A DNA stretch of 64,000 nt from Tiliqua scincoides. Taxonomy: Eukaryota; Chordata; Lepidosauria; Squamata; Scincidae. The stretch is from NCBI RefSeq assembly GCF_035046505.1, contig NC_089822.1, positions 93,091,659 to 93,155,658 on the forward strand. The letters run 5' to 3'. A program made the position numbers and the translations under genes. The notes below the pieces were generated by a model, which saw only the letters and a program-made list of their open reading frames with translations, had not been told where the DNA came from and searched no databases. Of the stretch, positions 21,067 to 32,800 are shown piece after piece; the first letter of the stretch is position 1; each line of letters opens with the position of its first letter.

Positions 21067-21658
21067 AATCCCTATCCTAAATATTTTTATTCTGTAGCAA
21101 GACCCACTGAGTGCTGTGAGATGTGGTTTGTTTCCATGCTGGAGCTCCTTTCCACACTTAGCAGGAAGCAGAATTGAAATGGAGGTTCCACGCTGCACTT
21201 AGGTCTATGTGACATCCCATGTAAAGATCTGGCAATTAAAGAGATAGTACCCTGACAAGCCTCAGTCACACTGGAAAGTCTGGCACAAATCAGGTTCTTA
21301 AAAAAAAAAAGGGCAAGACAGAAAACCCAGGGAAGTCCAGCAGTAATTGATAGCTGTTTCACAGGACTACTAGAAAGGGACAGTGAAGCCCTCTTCAGAG
21401 ATAATTTTCTTTTTCCCAAACCGCCTGATCAACCCCCCTCCCACTATAGCATGTTGTGCAGTCTCTTTTGGTGCAGCTGCATGCTATGGCTGGGAAAGGA
21501 TAAAATTGGGCCTGGCTAAGAGAAACTTCATCTTGTCCAGATTAAATTTCAGCTTGTTTGCCCTCATCCAGCCCCAGGGCTTTTTTTGTAATAGAACACA
21601 CCAGAACTGTGTTCTGGCATCTTTTTTCCCCCCACTAGCTCCACCCCCCCTTTTTTTT

Positions 21659-22325
21659 CACTGCTGGCTAGGGCAGGATTTGAACCTCCGACCCCATGCT
21701 CCACAGCCCAGCACTCTCTCGATTGGGCTATGCAGGGGTGCCCAAACCCCGGCCCTGGGACCACTTGCGGGCCTCGAGACCTCTCAATGCGGCCCTAAGG
21801 GAGCCCCCAGTCTCTAAAGAGCCTCTGGTCCTCCAGAGATTTGTTGGAGCCCACACTGGCCCGATGCAACTGCTCTCATGTTAGGGCGACTGTTTGACCT
21901 CTTGCGTGAGCTGCGGGATGAGGGCTTCCTCCACTGCTTGCTGTTTCATGTCTGTGATGCAGTAGCAGCAGCAAAGGAAAGGCCAGCCTTACTTTGTGCA
22001 AAGCCTTTTTATAGGCCTTGAGCTATTGCAAGACCTTCATTCATTCATATAAGTTCATCTTTAATATAGTCATTTATGCAAACTTATGTAAATTTATTCA
22101 AATTTTAAATGTAAATTAATTCTTTTTTTCCCTGGCCCCCAACACAGTGTCAGAGAGATGATGCGGCCCTCCTGCCAAAAACTTTGGACACCTCTGGGCT
22201 ATAGGAACTCCTGTAGTCAAAAGTACTCTTTGCACTGCTGGTTAAGGCAAGATTCAAACCTCTGACCTTATGCTCCACAGCCCAGCACCCTCTCCATTGG
22301 GATATAGGAACTCCTATACTCAAAG
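21659..22325 (-). repeat. Tandem pair of tRNA-like SINE units (minus), first unit split by a hAT element
   Basis: Unit 1 (21659-21732 plus 22197-22231) and unit 2 (22232-22325) both read, reversed, as a tRNA-derived head with a B box GGTTCAAATCC or GGTTTGAATCTTG variant and a shared GTGCTGGGCTGTGGAGCAT segment. Each unit then runs into GGAACTCCTRTAGTCAAAAG on the plus strand. Confidence 0.5.
21733..22196. mobile_element. hAT-like element, second copy of the 19464 family
   Basis: It begins CAGGGGTGCCCAAACCCCGG and ends ACTTTGGACACCTCTG. It sits inside a tRNA-like unit and is flanked by GGCTATG / GGCTATAG, consistent with a target duplication that has lost a base. It is very similar throughout to 19464-19904. 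Confidence 0.82.
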
Positions 22326-22424
22326 TGCTCAGAACTAATATATAAGGTCTTGAACCCAGCTGGTGGTCATCAGCACCTCAAGTATTAGTTCCAAACACTC
22401 TTAGTCTAAGAGCTCCTATGGCTT

Positions 22425-22490
22425 AATTGCTAAAGTGTTAGTCTGTGAAGCCAGAGGTTGGGGGTTCAAATCCCCATGAGGAATAATTTT
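22425..22490 (+). repeat. tRNA-like SINE head (not a functional tRNA)
   Basis: It has an A-box-like TGGCTTAATTGCTA, a perfect T arm GGGGGTTCAAATCCCC, and acceptor arms TCCTATG / CATGAGGA that pair only with a bulge. It runs into an AT-rich tail with no CCA context, so a SINE head is likelier than a tRNA gene. Confidence 0.45.
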
Positions 22491-23129
22491 TTTCTTTAGG
22501 TGGGGAGGTGCTCCATGGCTGCAAAATATAAAGGTTGGTTGTCAGTTGCCAAAAGGGGGGCCAGTTGAGGCTGCAAAACTCCTCAAAGTTCAGTCCCAGT
22601 CAGGCTTTTTTTTTGCCTTTTTTATTTTTTAAGTCCCAGGTAGGACTTAACCCACAGCCTCCAGCAGGGGGCTCACTCCAGGAGCTACCGCAGCAGTTAC
22701 CAGCCAGGGCAGGTGTTCTGAACCCTCCTCCCTAAAGAGTCCTGTAGGAGATACATGCACGTACATAATAATCAAAGACTATTGGGGGGATCCTATATTT
22801 GGAGCCCTCCCTATCTCAGCACAAGAGACTGAGAGCCTGAAAGGTCCAAGGCAGACACTCCCAATCGGTGATGGGAGTAGACCTGATCCCTGCTAGGTCT
22901 TTTCCACCCCTTTATGTTTCACTCCAGCTGTGGCAGGAGTGCTTTTGCTATCAGGGAGCTCACACGGGATGGACGTGTGTGTGTGTGTGTGTATATAGTT
23001 ATTGACTATGCCTAGTTGTATCTTATTACTTATTTCTCCAATAAAAAAAATGGTTTAAAAATAAATAAATAAATGATTAACAAGTTGTGAGTTCCTGCAC
23101 CTTTTTTTTTTTTTAATACAAAAAAAGCA

Positions 23130-24870
23130 CTGTCCAGCCCTATACCATCTCCAGGCATTGATTCAAACATTCACGGGTTCTGCAGTTGGGGAAAGCAAAG
23201 AGAAGCACATGTGGCTTTCATTTGCATATTGATGAAACCCAGTGCCAGTTTGCTGGACAAAATGTATCAGGGTTTTCATGTAGATGTTAAACTGCACCTA
23301 GAACAAAATAGAACCCAATGGGACACCATAAGTGGAAGGCCGTGATGCACAAGAGTTTCCCAGCACAACCTTCTATTGCTGACTGGAGTCAGCCACCAAC
23401 ACAGTGGCCCCCAGCTCTGATAGGTGGTCCAGAATGACACTGTGGACCAAAGCATAAAACACTGTCAGAGATCCAGGAGAACCAATAGAGATGCACTCCC
23501 TTTGTCCAGTGCCTGGCATAGGTCTAACTACGTGTGACTAAAGCCATTTAAGTTTCAAAATCAATCTGGAAGCCAAACTGAAAAGTTTTCAGATAATCTG
23601 TTCCCTCCAGGAATCCCTGAAGCTGGGCTGCCACTATATGCTTGAGCACCATGCCCAAGAATGGCAAGTTGAAGACTGACTGGAAATTATTCAACATGGT
23701 GGGATCAAGGGCAGTATTCCCTATAAAAATTTCAGGGACTGTGCAGAGCCCTACCTTTGCTGCGTGGGGTCAGCTCTGGAGTGCTCAGCAGTGACATCAT
23801 CACCAAGGAAGGTACACGAGGCTCTGATTCTAGCTGCACAGCCATGTGGCCATGCAGCTGAGAGGGAACAGTGTTCAAGGGTGGTCCTTTTCAGCAAAAT
23901 TGTGCTGAAATACCCAACTGCTAAATATAAACAGAACCATGTCCTCTGTGACTGATGCATCTATCACCCTCCCTACTCACTTGACCAGTCTTCCCCTGGC
24001 AGCTTTTATTTATCAGGAAGATCAAGTGTACAAGCAGACAAGCTTAAGCTGTAAAGAATTTACATCCTTGGGAAATATAGTACAGACTGAGCATAAACGC
24101 TAGCCAGGCAGATGCCAAAGTTGCCTCATTAAGACATGTCAAAGTGGAGTCCAAGACATGACAGATGTGAATGATAAAGTACTGTACAAGCTGGACATAA
24201 TGGGCCACTCAGGTATTCACCATCATCTTTGGTTGGCCCAGATGTAATAAGTCCTGTACCATTCACAACTGCTTTGTTGGATGCTCTCTGTGGACACAAT
24301 GGTGGTGGTGGTGGTGGGGGGGAGTCAACCTTCTTTTCTACCATCACTGTCATGAAGTAGGCCCAAAGGTTGGTTCTTACCTGTGTTCAGTCAGAATCAG
24401 CCCAGGTCTTTCTCCATTGTTGCTCTAGTCTAGTAGTCGGCTCAGCTGTTTCACTGAACCATGGAACTATCCTGGCTCTATGATTAGAAAAAGGTCACTC
24501 AAGAGCAATCATACTGATATCCTTGGCCATTTCTCCATTCCTGAACTTGACCAAGACCTCAGTAAGGTTGATGCAACCATATGCATCAGCTTGTTTGGCT
24601 GAGCATCAGGAAACCATGTGGATCCATAAACCTCCAAGGGAGGACCATTTTCCTAGGTCTTCCACTCCTGCAAACTATGAGAGGCCTAGACCCTGCCAGG
24701 TAGCAATCTGCTCCTGTGGGATAATTCCATGTGGTCTGAAAGTGGGGTGGTGGTGTGTAAGCTGCCCTTCTTGGGTGGCACTCCTGTCTACCACTGAGAT
24801 AAGGTCTTTCCTGGGGAGGGGAAAGTGTGTCTGGTTTTTAGTTCTATTTTTTTATGCCATTCCTTCTCAG
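23130..24870 (-). mobile_element. L2-like LINE fragment (antisense), interrupted by a hAT MITE
   Basis: On the minus strand, pieces in different frames read like L2-type reverse transcriptase: MLNNFQSVFNLPFLGMVLKH (compare the NYRPVSNLPFLGKVLEK motif), then QLQGFLEGTDYLKTFQFGF, then YWFSWISDSV. The stretch 24360-24860 fits an upstream, more degraded part of the same element. It contains stops and shifts and is clearly dead. The continuous 5' limit is uncertain. Confidence 0.5.
23712..23873. mobile_element. hAT-like MITE inside the L2-like LINE
   Basis: The ends are CAGTATTCCCTATA and GAGAGGGAACAGTG, with target copies ATCAAGGG (23704-23711) and TTCAAGGG (23874-23881), seven of eight matching. 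The LINE sequence resumes directly after it. Confidence 0.8.
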
Positions 24871-25039
24871 TAAGAAAAGATTTCCCACAATGACCACAGA
24901 CATTCCGCGACATAATGATACTTGATGCTAATAAGATGTTGGGTACTGCGCGAACACCAATGACTTCATGTGGGTTCTGCTCTGATGACTGCCCACTTGG
25001 GCAGAAGAGAGTTTAAATGCATGCAGAAAACAGTCACAT

Positions 25040-25136
25040 CTCAAAGGCACGACAGCAACAGAGAGGAGTGCTTCAGCAAAAAGACTGGGCCCCAACGTTT
25101 TAATCATTTCTTCTGGACTTGCAATACAACAGCACG
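25040..25136 (+). other. AMTN: AMTN: possible 5'UTR exon
   Basis: A donor-like AACAGCACG|GTAAGAA at 25136/25137 lies 99 bases before the acceptor of the signal-peptide exon, and a weak TATA-like TTTAAAT lies at 25012-25018. The short first intron makes this uncertain. Confidence 0.25.
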
Positions 25137-25235
25137 GTAAGAAATCCTTACAATGCCAAAGTGGGCCTTTGCATGGTGAGTAATGATACTTCAAAGGCAG
25201 TGGGGTAAAAACGGATTTCTGATTCCTTCATGCAG

Positions 25236-25304
25236 GTACCAATTTGAAACATGAAGCTGGTAATTCTGCTTCTTTCTCTTCTGGGACTGACATTCTCCTT
25301 GCCG
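25236..25304 (+). CDS. AMTN: AMTN exon: signal peptide
   Basis: Acceptor CCTTCATGCAG ends at 25235; the ATG is at 25251; eighteen codons end in LP, then donor GTAAGC. The first mature residues sit on the signal exon, as in other SCPP genes. Confidence 0.92.
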
Positions 25305-28300
25305 GTAAGCAGCTTTTAATCTACTCCGCTCACTTGTCTGGTAATGCAAACACCCGAAAGTATACTGTGTGTATGCATATAGCAAAGCTCTGTGACTTGA
25401 GCTGCCATTGGAAGTGCCTCTCCCCTCCCATAAGGTTGGAACAGAAACTGGAATTCTCACATCTCAGCATAGTGGTGCATGTGCAGCTTGTCTTGCTCTG
25501 GGTTGGAACACCATTCCTATTATGGTGCAAATTTTATGCTTCAAGTTTTGACTCTTAAGGTGCATAAATGATCTGTTACCCATTAGCCAATGTTTCTTGG
25601 ATTCTGTACATATCAAATTTCAACCTTCTGGATGGCCTGGAAGTACTTTAATCATTTTGGGGTATGTCTTGCTCCCATTTCGAGGGAGCAACTTATGTCT
25701 CAGTTTCAGGCTGTTTTAGTAATCAAACACAAGTGTAATATGGTACACATAATTTGCTGTCCAGCATATGTGCTTATAAAATGCATGACAGCAACAATCA
25801 GGAAGCTTCCTCCTGTGTATTTTAAAGAGGCAAACAGAAAATAATGCTTACAGGTTTTTTTATGACTGACACCACAGTGATTCCCTTTGGACTGCTGGAA
25901 ATGTATGAATTCACTGTCCAGAACTAGGAACATACACCATTAAGAAGTTGACCAGCAGTTCTGTGTGAATGCAGCTGACAAGCACATGGTATAGAATTTC
26001 ATTCAGTGATTTCTGTCACAAACATAACATTGTAATATCAAAGCTCTAATGATATTATTTCATTTCCTTGGACAGAGAGATTATGTTCCATTTCTCACGT
26101 TCCCTTACCGCTGACACAGTTCTACTCTTCTGAGGCAGTGGAATATGGAGTTGCTATTGGCTTGATGTAATCTCATGGTTTTGGGTGTTAAACTCTCATA
26201 TTGGTAGGATATTGCCCACCATAAGTTCTTAGGAATGACTGCAGCAAATCTTATTTCACTAGGTTGCAAGGAACCTAAAATACAGGATGATTAAATGAAT
26301 AAAGTGCAAATGAAATTATATTCAGCAACATTTTGTTTACATCTGGAATTTATCTCCCTCCTCAGGTGAACCAGGTTCCTCAGATGAACCAACGTGGTAG
26401 ATTCTTGGCTACAAGCAACAGCAGAGAAGTAAGCCATAAAGGAATGTGTACATGCTTTGTTAGAAAAGCACTTTTAAATTGCATTTGAAACCACACTGCT
26501 GAATTATTTGATACAGACCTCTCAAGAAGACAGCATAACCATAGTGAGGAATGGCCTGGGTTCCTCCATTTCCCCTGACTTCTGCCAGATAGCATCTCAG
26601 TTCATCCCAGCCTAGGCATGCCACCTCCTGCTGTTGCAAAACTGCTGGCAATGGCCAAACAAGATATAGTGTAGGGCATGTTCTCCTGCTTTGATACTCA
26701 CTGTCCAGCACTTGCCAAGAATGCAATTCAAAATACACCCTAATATCTTTCGGGTGAATTCTAATATCCTAATTCACCCTAATATCTTTCAGGTGAATCT
26801 CATGGGAAGCAGCTGGACAGATAATGTCCGCTGCTGATCCTGCAATTGCTCTTCACTTGCTGCTGGTATAATGAGATCCCTGCCAATCTCTGTTCTCCCT
26901 TGACCTATCATCCAAACTGCCACTGCAGCTTGAGAGGGAATAGAACTGAACCTGGAGAACTGGATCCTAAACCCTTGTAGAACATGGTTGTAGAAGATGG
27001 TGGAACATAATAGGGCACAAGGCAGGGGAAGAGGCCAAAACATGTGGTGCATTGGGCAGAAAATTCCAATGGCATCCTTAACACTAGGTACAATCCATTA
27101 GGAAGTTCTAATGGAAGTGCACAAGCTTAACTGGTATTAATGGAAGCTGTGCAAGAACACTCCCATTTCAATGGGTCTTGTGGAAGAGAACATCCCAGAG
27201 ATTTGCACCCCACTGATCCTATCTCCCCCCCCCCCCATTCTGCTGTCTCAGAGATGGTTGCAATTTTAAATATAGTCTAACTTTAAGTATAGTTTAAATA
27301 TAGTCAAGTTTAATTATAGTCTCCTTCTTCCGTACTACCTCCCCAAATATGGGTCTCCATCAATAAACAGGGACAAGGAAAAATAATGATAAAGAAATTT
27401 AAAAGGCAATGAAGAAGGCAATCTTGTGTATAGTTAGGCAACTTCAATTCCACTGATGTTTTTGGGATCTGAGCATCTTGTGATTAGAACATGATACATG
27501 ATGAATACATGATGCACGGATACATACTGAAGTACTCAGAGTTTCAGAGATATTGTATTTCCTGCAAATACTTAGCTGATTTTTTATTGTAATCATTGAT
27601 GATGACAATTCTGCATAATCATAAGTGTTCAGCAAGATTTAGGTATGCAAGTGTGATATTGTAACATTTATGTTCTTTTCCCCCTCCCTTTTAATTAACC
27701 TGAATATTTCCAGAAGCTTTAGTCAAATATTTACTTTCCTCTGCTGGTCTATGGACGTTCTAGATTGGGGTGGCAAACCTTTCAAGTGCATGTGCCCAAA
27801 TTGGCGATAATCTTCTAAAAAACATTCTCTTGTGTGCCCATGGTAATTTTGAGCAGCAAAATGATCATTTATTATTATTATTATATTTATATTTTACAAA
27901 TGTCTTATGGAGAAAGTGAACAACACGCTTCTGTGAGAAAGGTATACAAATAATGTAGTAAATAAAATCAAATTCTTAATTTAACATCTGTACACCCCAA
28001 GAGCATGATTTGCAGCCTGCCTGGTTCTTGCTGCTTGTGTGACATGGAAATAGAAGTGGTGCATTTGGGGTTCCCAGCCTGCTCTGCTACTACCCCTATC
28101 AAACAGAAGTGGCATGGACCAGGCAGGCTGCAGGTCACACACCTCATATATAAACTAAAGGAAAGGGGGGGTGGAAGGCTCCAAATGCGAGAGGTGATCT
28201 GGAGTGTGGCAGTCTTCCCCTCCCTTCTTTTTGCAGCACTGGAAGAAGAACAGTAAAAAAGGTCATTAGTGCCTCACTATGCTCCATCCTTGTGTGGGAT

Positions 28301-29857
28301 TTAAACTTTAAATGCCATGCAAGAATGAAGCGAGGGGAGGGGTGGTGGAGTGCTGCCTCCTCGCACAACATTTCAAGTTGAAAAGGACATGTTCCTTTTA
28401 CAATTTAAACCCTGCGAGATAATAGAGCACGGGGAGGAAAGGAGATGCTTCATTTCCCACTTGCTACGTGCCGACAAAATTTGTTTACATCCCACCTTGG
28501 GCATGTGTGCCATAGGTTCGCCACCCCCATCTGGATAATGTTTCAAGTGAAACGAAACATCTCCCAGGTTTAAATGTACGCGTGAATAATAAAAGAGCTA
28601 CAATATGAGGAAATTTTGGCAGAGAAATTGCACATTGTACTGTATGCATAATTTACGTTACTTGTGTTATGATGAACAATTCAGATATCTTACAGATTGC
28701 ATGACACTGTCAACCATTTCATTACCAGATCCTGCGACTGTTGCAAAGGTACAGAGCCATGGGAAATACTCCACAGCAAACACAGGTACTTCCATAACTT
28801 TAAAAGCAAGATAATTGGATCATACATTGGTGAAGAAATTCATGTCTTAACTGTGTTGTGATTCCCCAAGAACTGTGAAGTAACTGGTACAGATAAGATA
28901 ATGAGTTCACGTCTCTGTTTCTGTATGCTGGCTTTGATCTAACTAAACTTGCCACTGAATTTCCACCTATGTTGAAATGTCAAGGCTAATTTGTAGGTTG
29001 TTGCTCAGGGAAAACATCCCTGGAATGTACAAGGGAAGCAAAAGGATTTATAAGGCTAACAACATTTCACAGAATAGAAGGCTTTGCACACATTCTGGGC
29101 TATGCAAGAAAGACGGAATTATTTTGTCCCAGTTTCCTTCCTCTTGCAGAACAGAGGGACAAAAAGTGGGAGGGAAAGTTTGCTCTATTGCACCTCCACT
29201 GCCCACGAGGAGGAACATTTAGGGAGAGCTTCAAGAATGCACATGCAAGTATTTGTATTTGCAATCCCTTTCCCCCATCATACACATGACTGATGAATTC
29301 AGCAAATTCTGCACTCCCACAGCAATCTCTAGCACACGCCAAGGGAGAAGTCAGTGATGGAAACCTGTTTCTCCATATGTAATTCTCTTCACTGGATTAA
29401 AATGGTCTCACTTCTTGTGAAATTTTCAGAGTATCTCAGAGTTCACCTCTTCCAGGACCCTACCTAATTGTTAAGATTCTTCTCGGTAGCCCTTCTGCAA
29501 GTCTTCCCATCTGAAGAGAGAGGGCTGTTGACCTTAGATAGGCTCTTCTTTGTTGTGACACCAAGTCTTTGGAATACCCCCTAAGCCACAGAAGCTTGCC
29601 TGTCACTGTACCCTTTCAGCACCAGGTGAAGAAGTTTTAGCAAATCTTCATAGTGTGTTTTATCTGGATCACTGATAGTCCAACCATGAAGCAAGGTGAA
29701 GCAGATTTCATCAATGGTGACTACAAGGGGTCCAAGAGAGTGGAAGATTTGCTGTGTGTTGCACCCTGGGTCTGCCACTGTCTCCAATAATCCTGCAACT
29801 AAGCCACAATGATCCACTTCCCACTGACCTAAGCACGAAGCAGATCATTCCCCTCCC

Positions 29858-29895
<38 letters not shown>

Positions 29896-32800
29896 AGGTA
29901 TTTATATACCGCCTTTCTTGGTCGTCAGCTTTCCCCTCAGACTTTATTCAAGGCGGTTTACATATGCAGGCTATTTAAATCCCCGTAGGGATTTTTACAA
30001 TTGAAAGAAGGTTCTATCTTTCAAGAACCACAACATTTCAGATGTTTCTTTCTGATCTGGTTTCACATTCTGGCCTCCATCCTCCCACACTCAGAGCAGA
30101 TGGAATAACTCGGCTCAGCTTGTCAGCTGCTTCAAGGTCGCATGGTGCCGGTGGCCTCGAACTGGTGACCTTCAGGTTATCTGAAGGTCAAATGGAGGCT
30201 TTACCTTCTAGACCAGACCTCCTGCCCAGACCAGACCTCCTCCTCCCTACCTTGAATCTCACACAATTTTCTTACTGCCAGAAGTGCAGGACTTCCAGCT
30301 TAATTTGCAGGAACACTGTGCATTGTCCCATTAAATAAAACCGGAAGTCTTGCTTGTCTGGGTTTGATGAAACTGCACAAGAGGCACAGCAAGGAGCTCC
30401 CCCCCTTTCAACAGTGCCACAGTAGAGATAGCAGTTGCGGTGCTGGTAGTGTTTAGGGTTGCACCACCCCAAATCCTTTAATTTTCTTGTGCTTTATTTT
30501 GCTATTGTACAGTATTTTTATTATTATTTTTACTGCATTTTTATACCTTGCTACACATTCTATGTAAACTGCTTTGAGAGGCCTGGTCTGAAAATCAACA
30601 GGCAAATAATCCCAGTGATTAAATAGTCCTTGCCTCAGATGAAGGAGAAGTCACTGTAGTTCATATTCCAAAAAAGGGAATGTATGAACTTTGCTGACAT
30701 GTGACTTTCCTTTGGTCCCCTTAACTTTGAATTTTCTGTCCTTTAACTTTCTTTCTTTCTGGAAACATTTTCCAGCCCCCCTCCCCGTCAGAGCCATTCC
30801 CGGCAGCAGGAGCAAAACAGAGACATTCGCCTTGGTTTTGGTCCCACCATTGGGAATAGCTCCAAAGAGGAGGGGCCACAGGCATGCCGTGGTGAGGCTC
30901 CCTGCAAATGTAGTGCTTTGCACCCCCTCTAGCTATGCCACTGATCCTTAGCTATGTTCCCTCTAAGACAGCCATTTTCAACCACTGTGCCATGGCACAT
31001 TGGTGTGCTGCGAACGGTCTGCAGGTGTGCCACAGGAGTTTGGGGAAAGTCATTTGTTGGTGCAGCCAATGGGGGATGTGAGCCCCCAATGGACAGTGCG
31101 GCATGCCCAGTCAGTTATCAAAAGACTGGTGGTGCGCCTTGACAATTTTAGGACCTTATCAGTGTGCCATGAGATGAAAAAAATTAAAAATCATTGCTCT
31201 GAGAGGTCTGCGCCATTACCGGACCCCTTCCATTACTGGACCCCTTAGTGGCAGCATCTCTGGATGCTCAGTGATGACATCATATGCCATCACAGGACTT
31301 CTGGGAAAGACAAGCTCTGAGCTGCACAGAGCTTGGTTTCAACATGCATGTTTGTGTGGCCAGGGGAATGCTGGTTTTAGTTTGCTTTACAAAGAGGGCC
31401 AGCCTTGGGAACTGTGGGGCACAATGCAAAACAGTTTTGTGGGGCCCTCCTACTCAGCAGGATGAATGGCAGCAGCAAGGCATCCGGCAGTGGCTTCACC
31501 ACCAACTACTTCCGGGTTGGGGGGGGCAATTTCAAGCCAGTCAGACCCAGGGGTAGGTGGGAAGGAGGACCGTCTAGCAGCAATGCTCTCCTAATAGTTC
31601 TCTTCTCATGATGCCTTGGCATGGAAGATTCCATGCCGGAGCATCAGCTACAGAACAAGTTGCCACTTGAGACTGCGGCTGATCCATTTGCCACTCCAGT
31701 TTGGGGGCCCTCCAGGCTTTGGGGTCCAATTTGACCAAATTGCCCTAAGGCCAACTCTTGTCTCCCAAGCTACTCCTGTCTGTAGGAATTAGCGTGAGGT
31801 GTTCATTGCAGCCAAACTAAAAACCTCCCCTTCCTTCACAGAATCTGGACTGCTTTGTTTTTTGAATCAGAGTGTTTGTGAACAACATTCAATTGCCTTG
31901 TCTTTCACTAGCTTAACCAATTGAGTCAGAGGCTCCACCCCGACAAGCACGATACAATATACAGATTTGGTTTCATTATTAGAAGGAACAGGGACTGGTA
32001 GCAACACTTTGGGAAAGAAGCATGTTTTATGTATCCATCAGTGGACAGATCTCTTTCAGAATGAAAATAATGACCAAATATAAACCTGACCATTTTTAAA
32101 AAAAAATTACGATTCACGATTCATTTGTGTTTCTTTCTTGATGATAGCAAAGGTCAAAACTGGGCACTGGACTGCCTCCAGCAAAGCTAGTTCCAGATCA
32201 GAATACATTAACAAGTCAGCTACCAAATGAGGTAAGCTAGGAAGAATGTGTCCTATGGAAGAAATCATCATTGCCATGCAGCTTGTTGCTATGGTAGTTG
32301 GCACCATGATTTAATAATGCAGACGGAAATCAGCCATCAGGACCAGCTGCCGGTCTCAATTCAGCAGGCAGCCTGGCTTCTGGAGGAATGGCCCAGTAGA
32401 ATTCTTCTGCTGAGGTCCACTGAACACGGCACTGTGGGTGGGCAGAAAGCTATGAGATCAGAATCCCTGCCCTTACGCTTTGATACGGAGAGTGGGAAAA
32501 GTGGCAGCAGGCAAGTCTGATACAATGATTGAAATTCTAGGGGGGTGGTGGTGCCTGGATGCTTCACAAAAAAAGCTACTGCTATTGCTACAGCTTACTA
32601 CATTTGATGTCTGGTCCAAGAACAAGAGAATGAGGCAGTGTGAATGAAAGAAAACAATCTCCTTACTCTTGCTGTTATTTGTGCTACGAACGTGACTCTG
32701 CAGAGGGGAAACGAGGAGCGTAAAACAAATTAATTAGGGTTCCTTTACCCAAAGAAAGGATTCTAGCTTGGTCCTTCTGTACTGTACATGGAGAAGAAAG

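Noticed and set aside
22425-22490. Functional tRNA gene
   Set aside because: The acceptor stem needs a bulge, the anticodon arm is poor, and it continues into a SINE-like tail.
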